Part shown: in pieces, positions 63,926 to 64,000 of the stretch
How positions within the stretch are numbered: position 1 is the stretch's first letter
How the letters are laid out: each line of letters begins with the position of its first letter
Source of the DNA: Pseudomonas moorei
Lineage (GTDB): Bacteria > Pseudomonadota > Gammaproteobacteria > Pseudomonadales > Pseudomonadaceae
Assembly (NCBI RefSeq): GCF_008801475.1
Contig: NZ_VZPP01000008.1
Coordinates: forward strand, 248,001-312,000
Length of the DNA: 64,000 nucleotides
Direction of reading: 5' to 3'
The notes under the pieces: model-generated
The model's input: the letters and a program-made list of their open reading frames with translations, nothing else
What the model was told of the DNA's origin: nothing
Databases searched by the model: none
Made by a program: the position numbers and the translations under genes

Positions 63926-64000
63926 TCAAATGGCCCGCTGATTCACTCGCTGAGTCAGTTCTAGTGCCGACTCCTTGCGCTCCGAGTAGCGATCGACCAG
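63926..64000 (-). CDS. Carboxyl end of an unidentified protein (5' part outside window)
   Basis: The last 24 codons read LVDRYSERKESALELTQRVN then QRAI-stop on the minus strand. This helical, charged tail looks like a true coding end and is followed by the terminator at 63697-63720. Too short to identify. Confidence 0.4.
   Translation of the reverse strand: MVDRYSERKESALELTQRVNQRAI

Overview
The window looks like chromosomal DNA of a fluorescens-group Pseudomonas. The GC content is high, many long antisense shadow frames are open, and several proteins are typical of that genus: a class II PHA synthase, a 521-residue Aer-type receptor, a 651-residue AcsA and a RES/Xre toxin-antitoxin pair. 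A genus-typical REPIN built on a 'GCGAGCAAGCTCGCTC' motif is also present. No rRNA, tRNA or CRISPR array was seen. All identifications come from reading the sequence; no database search was run.

Layout. 1-1.7 kb: end of nspC plus carboxynorspermidine synthase (sym-norspermidine route), closed by a terminator. 2-8.1 kb: a LysR regulator divergent from an Old Yellow Enzyme reductase and a secreted SnoaL-like protein, then an orphan class II-like PHA synthase and a CLC chloride transporter. 8.1-15.6 kb: a patchy accessory region with a class V aminotransferase, two small exported proteins (the end of one exists again as a decayed copy), a divergent SDR/MarR pair with palindromic operators, a SulP transporter, small genes, and a 34-bp repeat at both edges of the SulP segment. 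15.6-20.6 kb: katG, a diguanylate cyclase and an Xre/RES toxin-antitoxin pair.

20.6-30.9 kb: a translationally coupled PhnCDE-type ABC importer. A REPIN nested in a larger inverted repeat separates it from a glutamine-synthetase-like ligase / aldehyde dehydrogenase / iron alcohol dehydrogenase operon. A CMD-family protein, a GlxA-type regulator and an LDH2-type dehydrogenase follow; a strong hairpin overlaps the ribosome binding site of the dehydrogenase.

31.4-41.1 kb: a periplasmic DNA/RNA endonuclease gene whose last 292 bp occur again 8.8 kb downstream. The nine differences I count between the copies are all synonymous. The DNA between them looks like an acquired island: a soluble CZB chemoreceptor, an MFS/SDR operon divergent from a TetR gene with iterated operators, an orphan cydX with a frameshifted ybgE, tsdBA (thiosulfate to tetrathionate), a TauE-type exporter and a broken sulfurtransferase.

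41.2-55.2 kb: DUF3422, GNAT, a ParD-like/methionine aminopeptidase pair, then a full route from 2-aminoethylphosphonate to acetyl-CoA. PhnW makes phosphonoacetaldehyde, an OPA-type carrier probably does the uptake, PhnX releases acetaldehyde and phosphate, an aldehyde dehydrogenase makes acetate, and AcsA makes acetyl-CoA. A chemoreceptor sits between the last two genes. 55.2-64 kb: an AraC regulator, an ATP-dependent hydantoinase/oxoprolinase (HyuA/HyuB) with an NCS1 permease, an Aer-type receptor and the tail of an unidentified gene.
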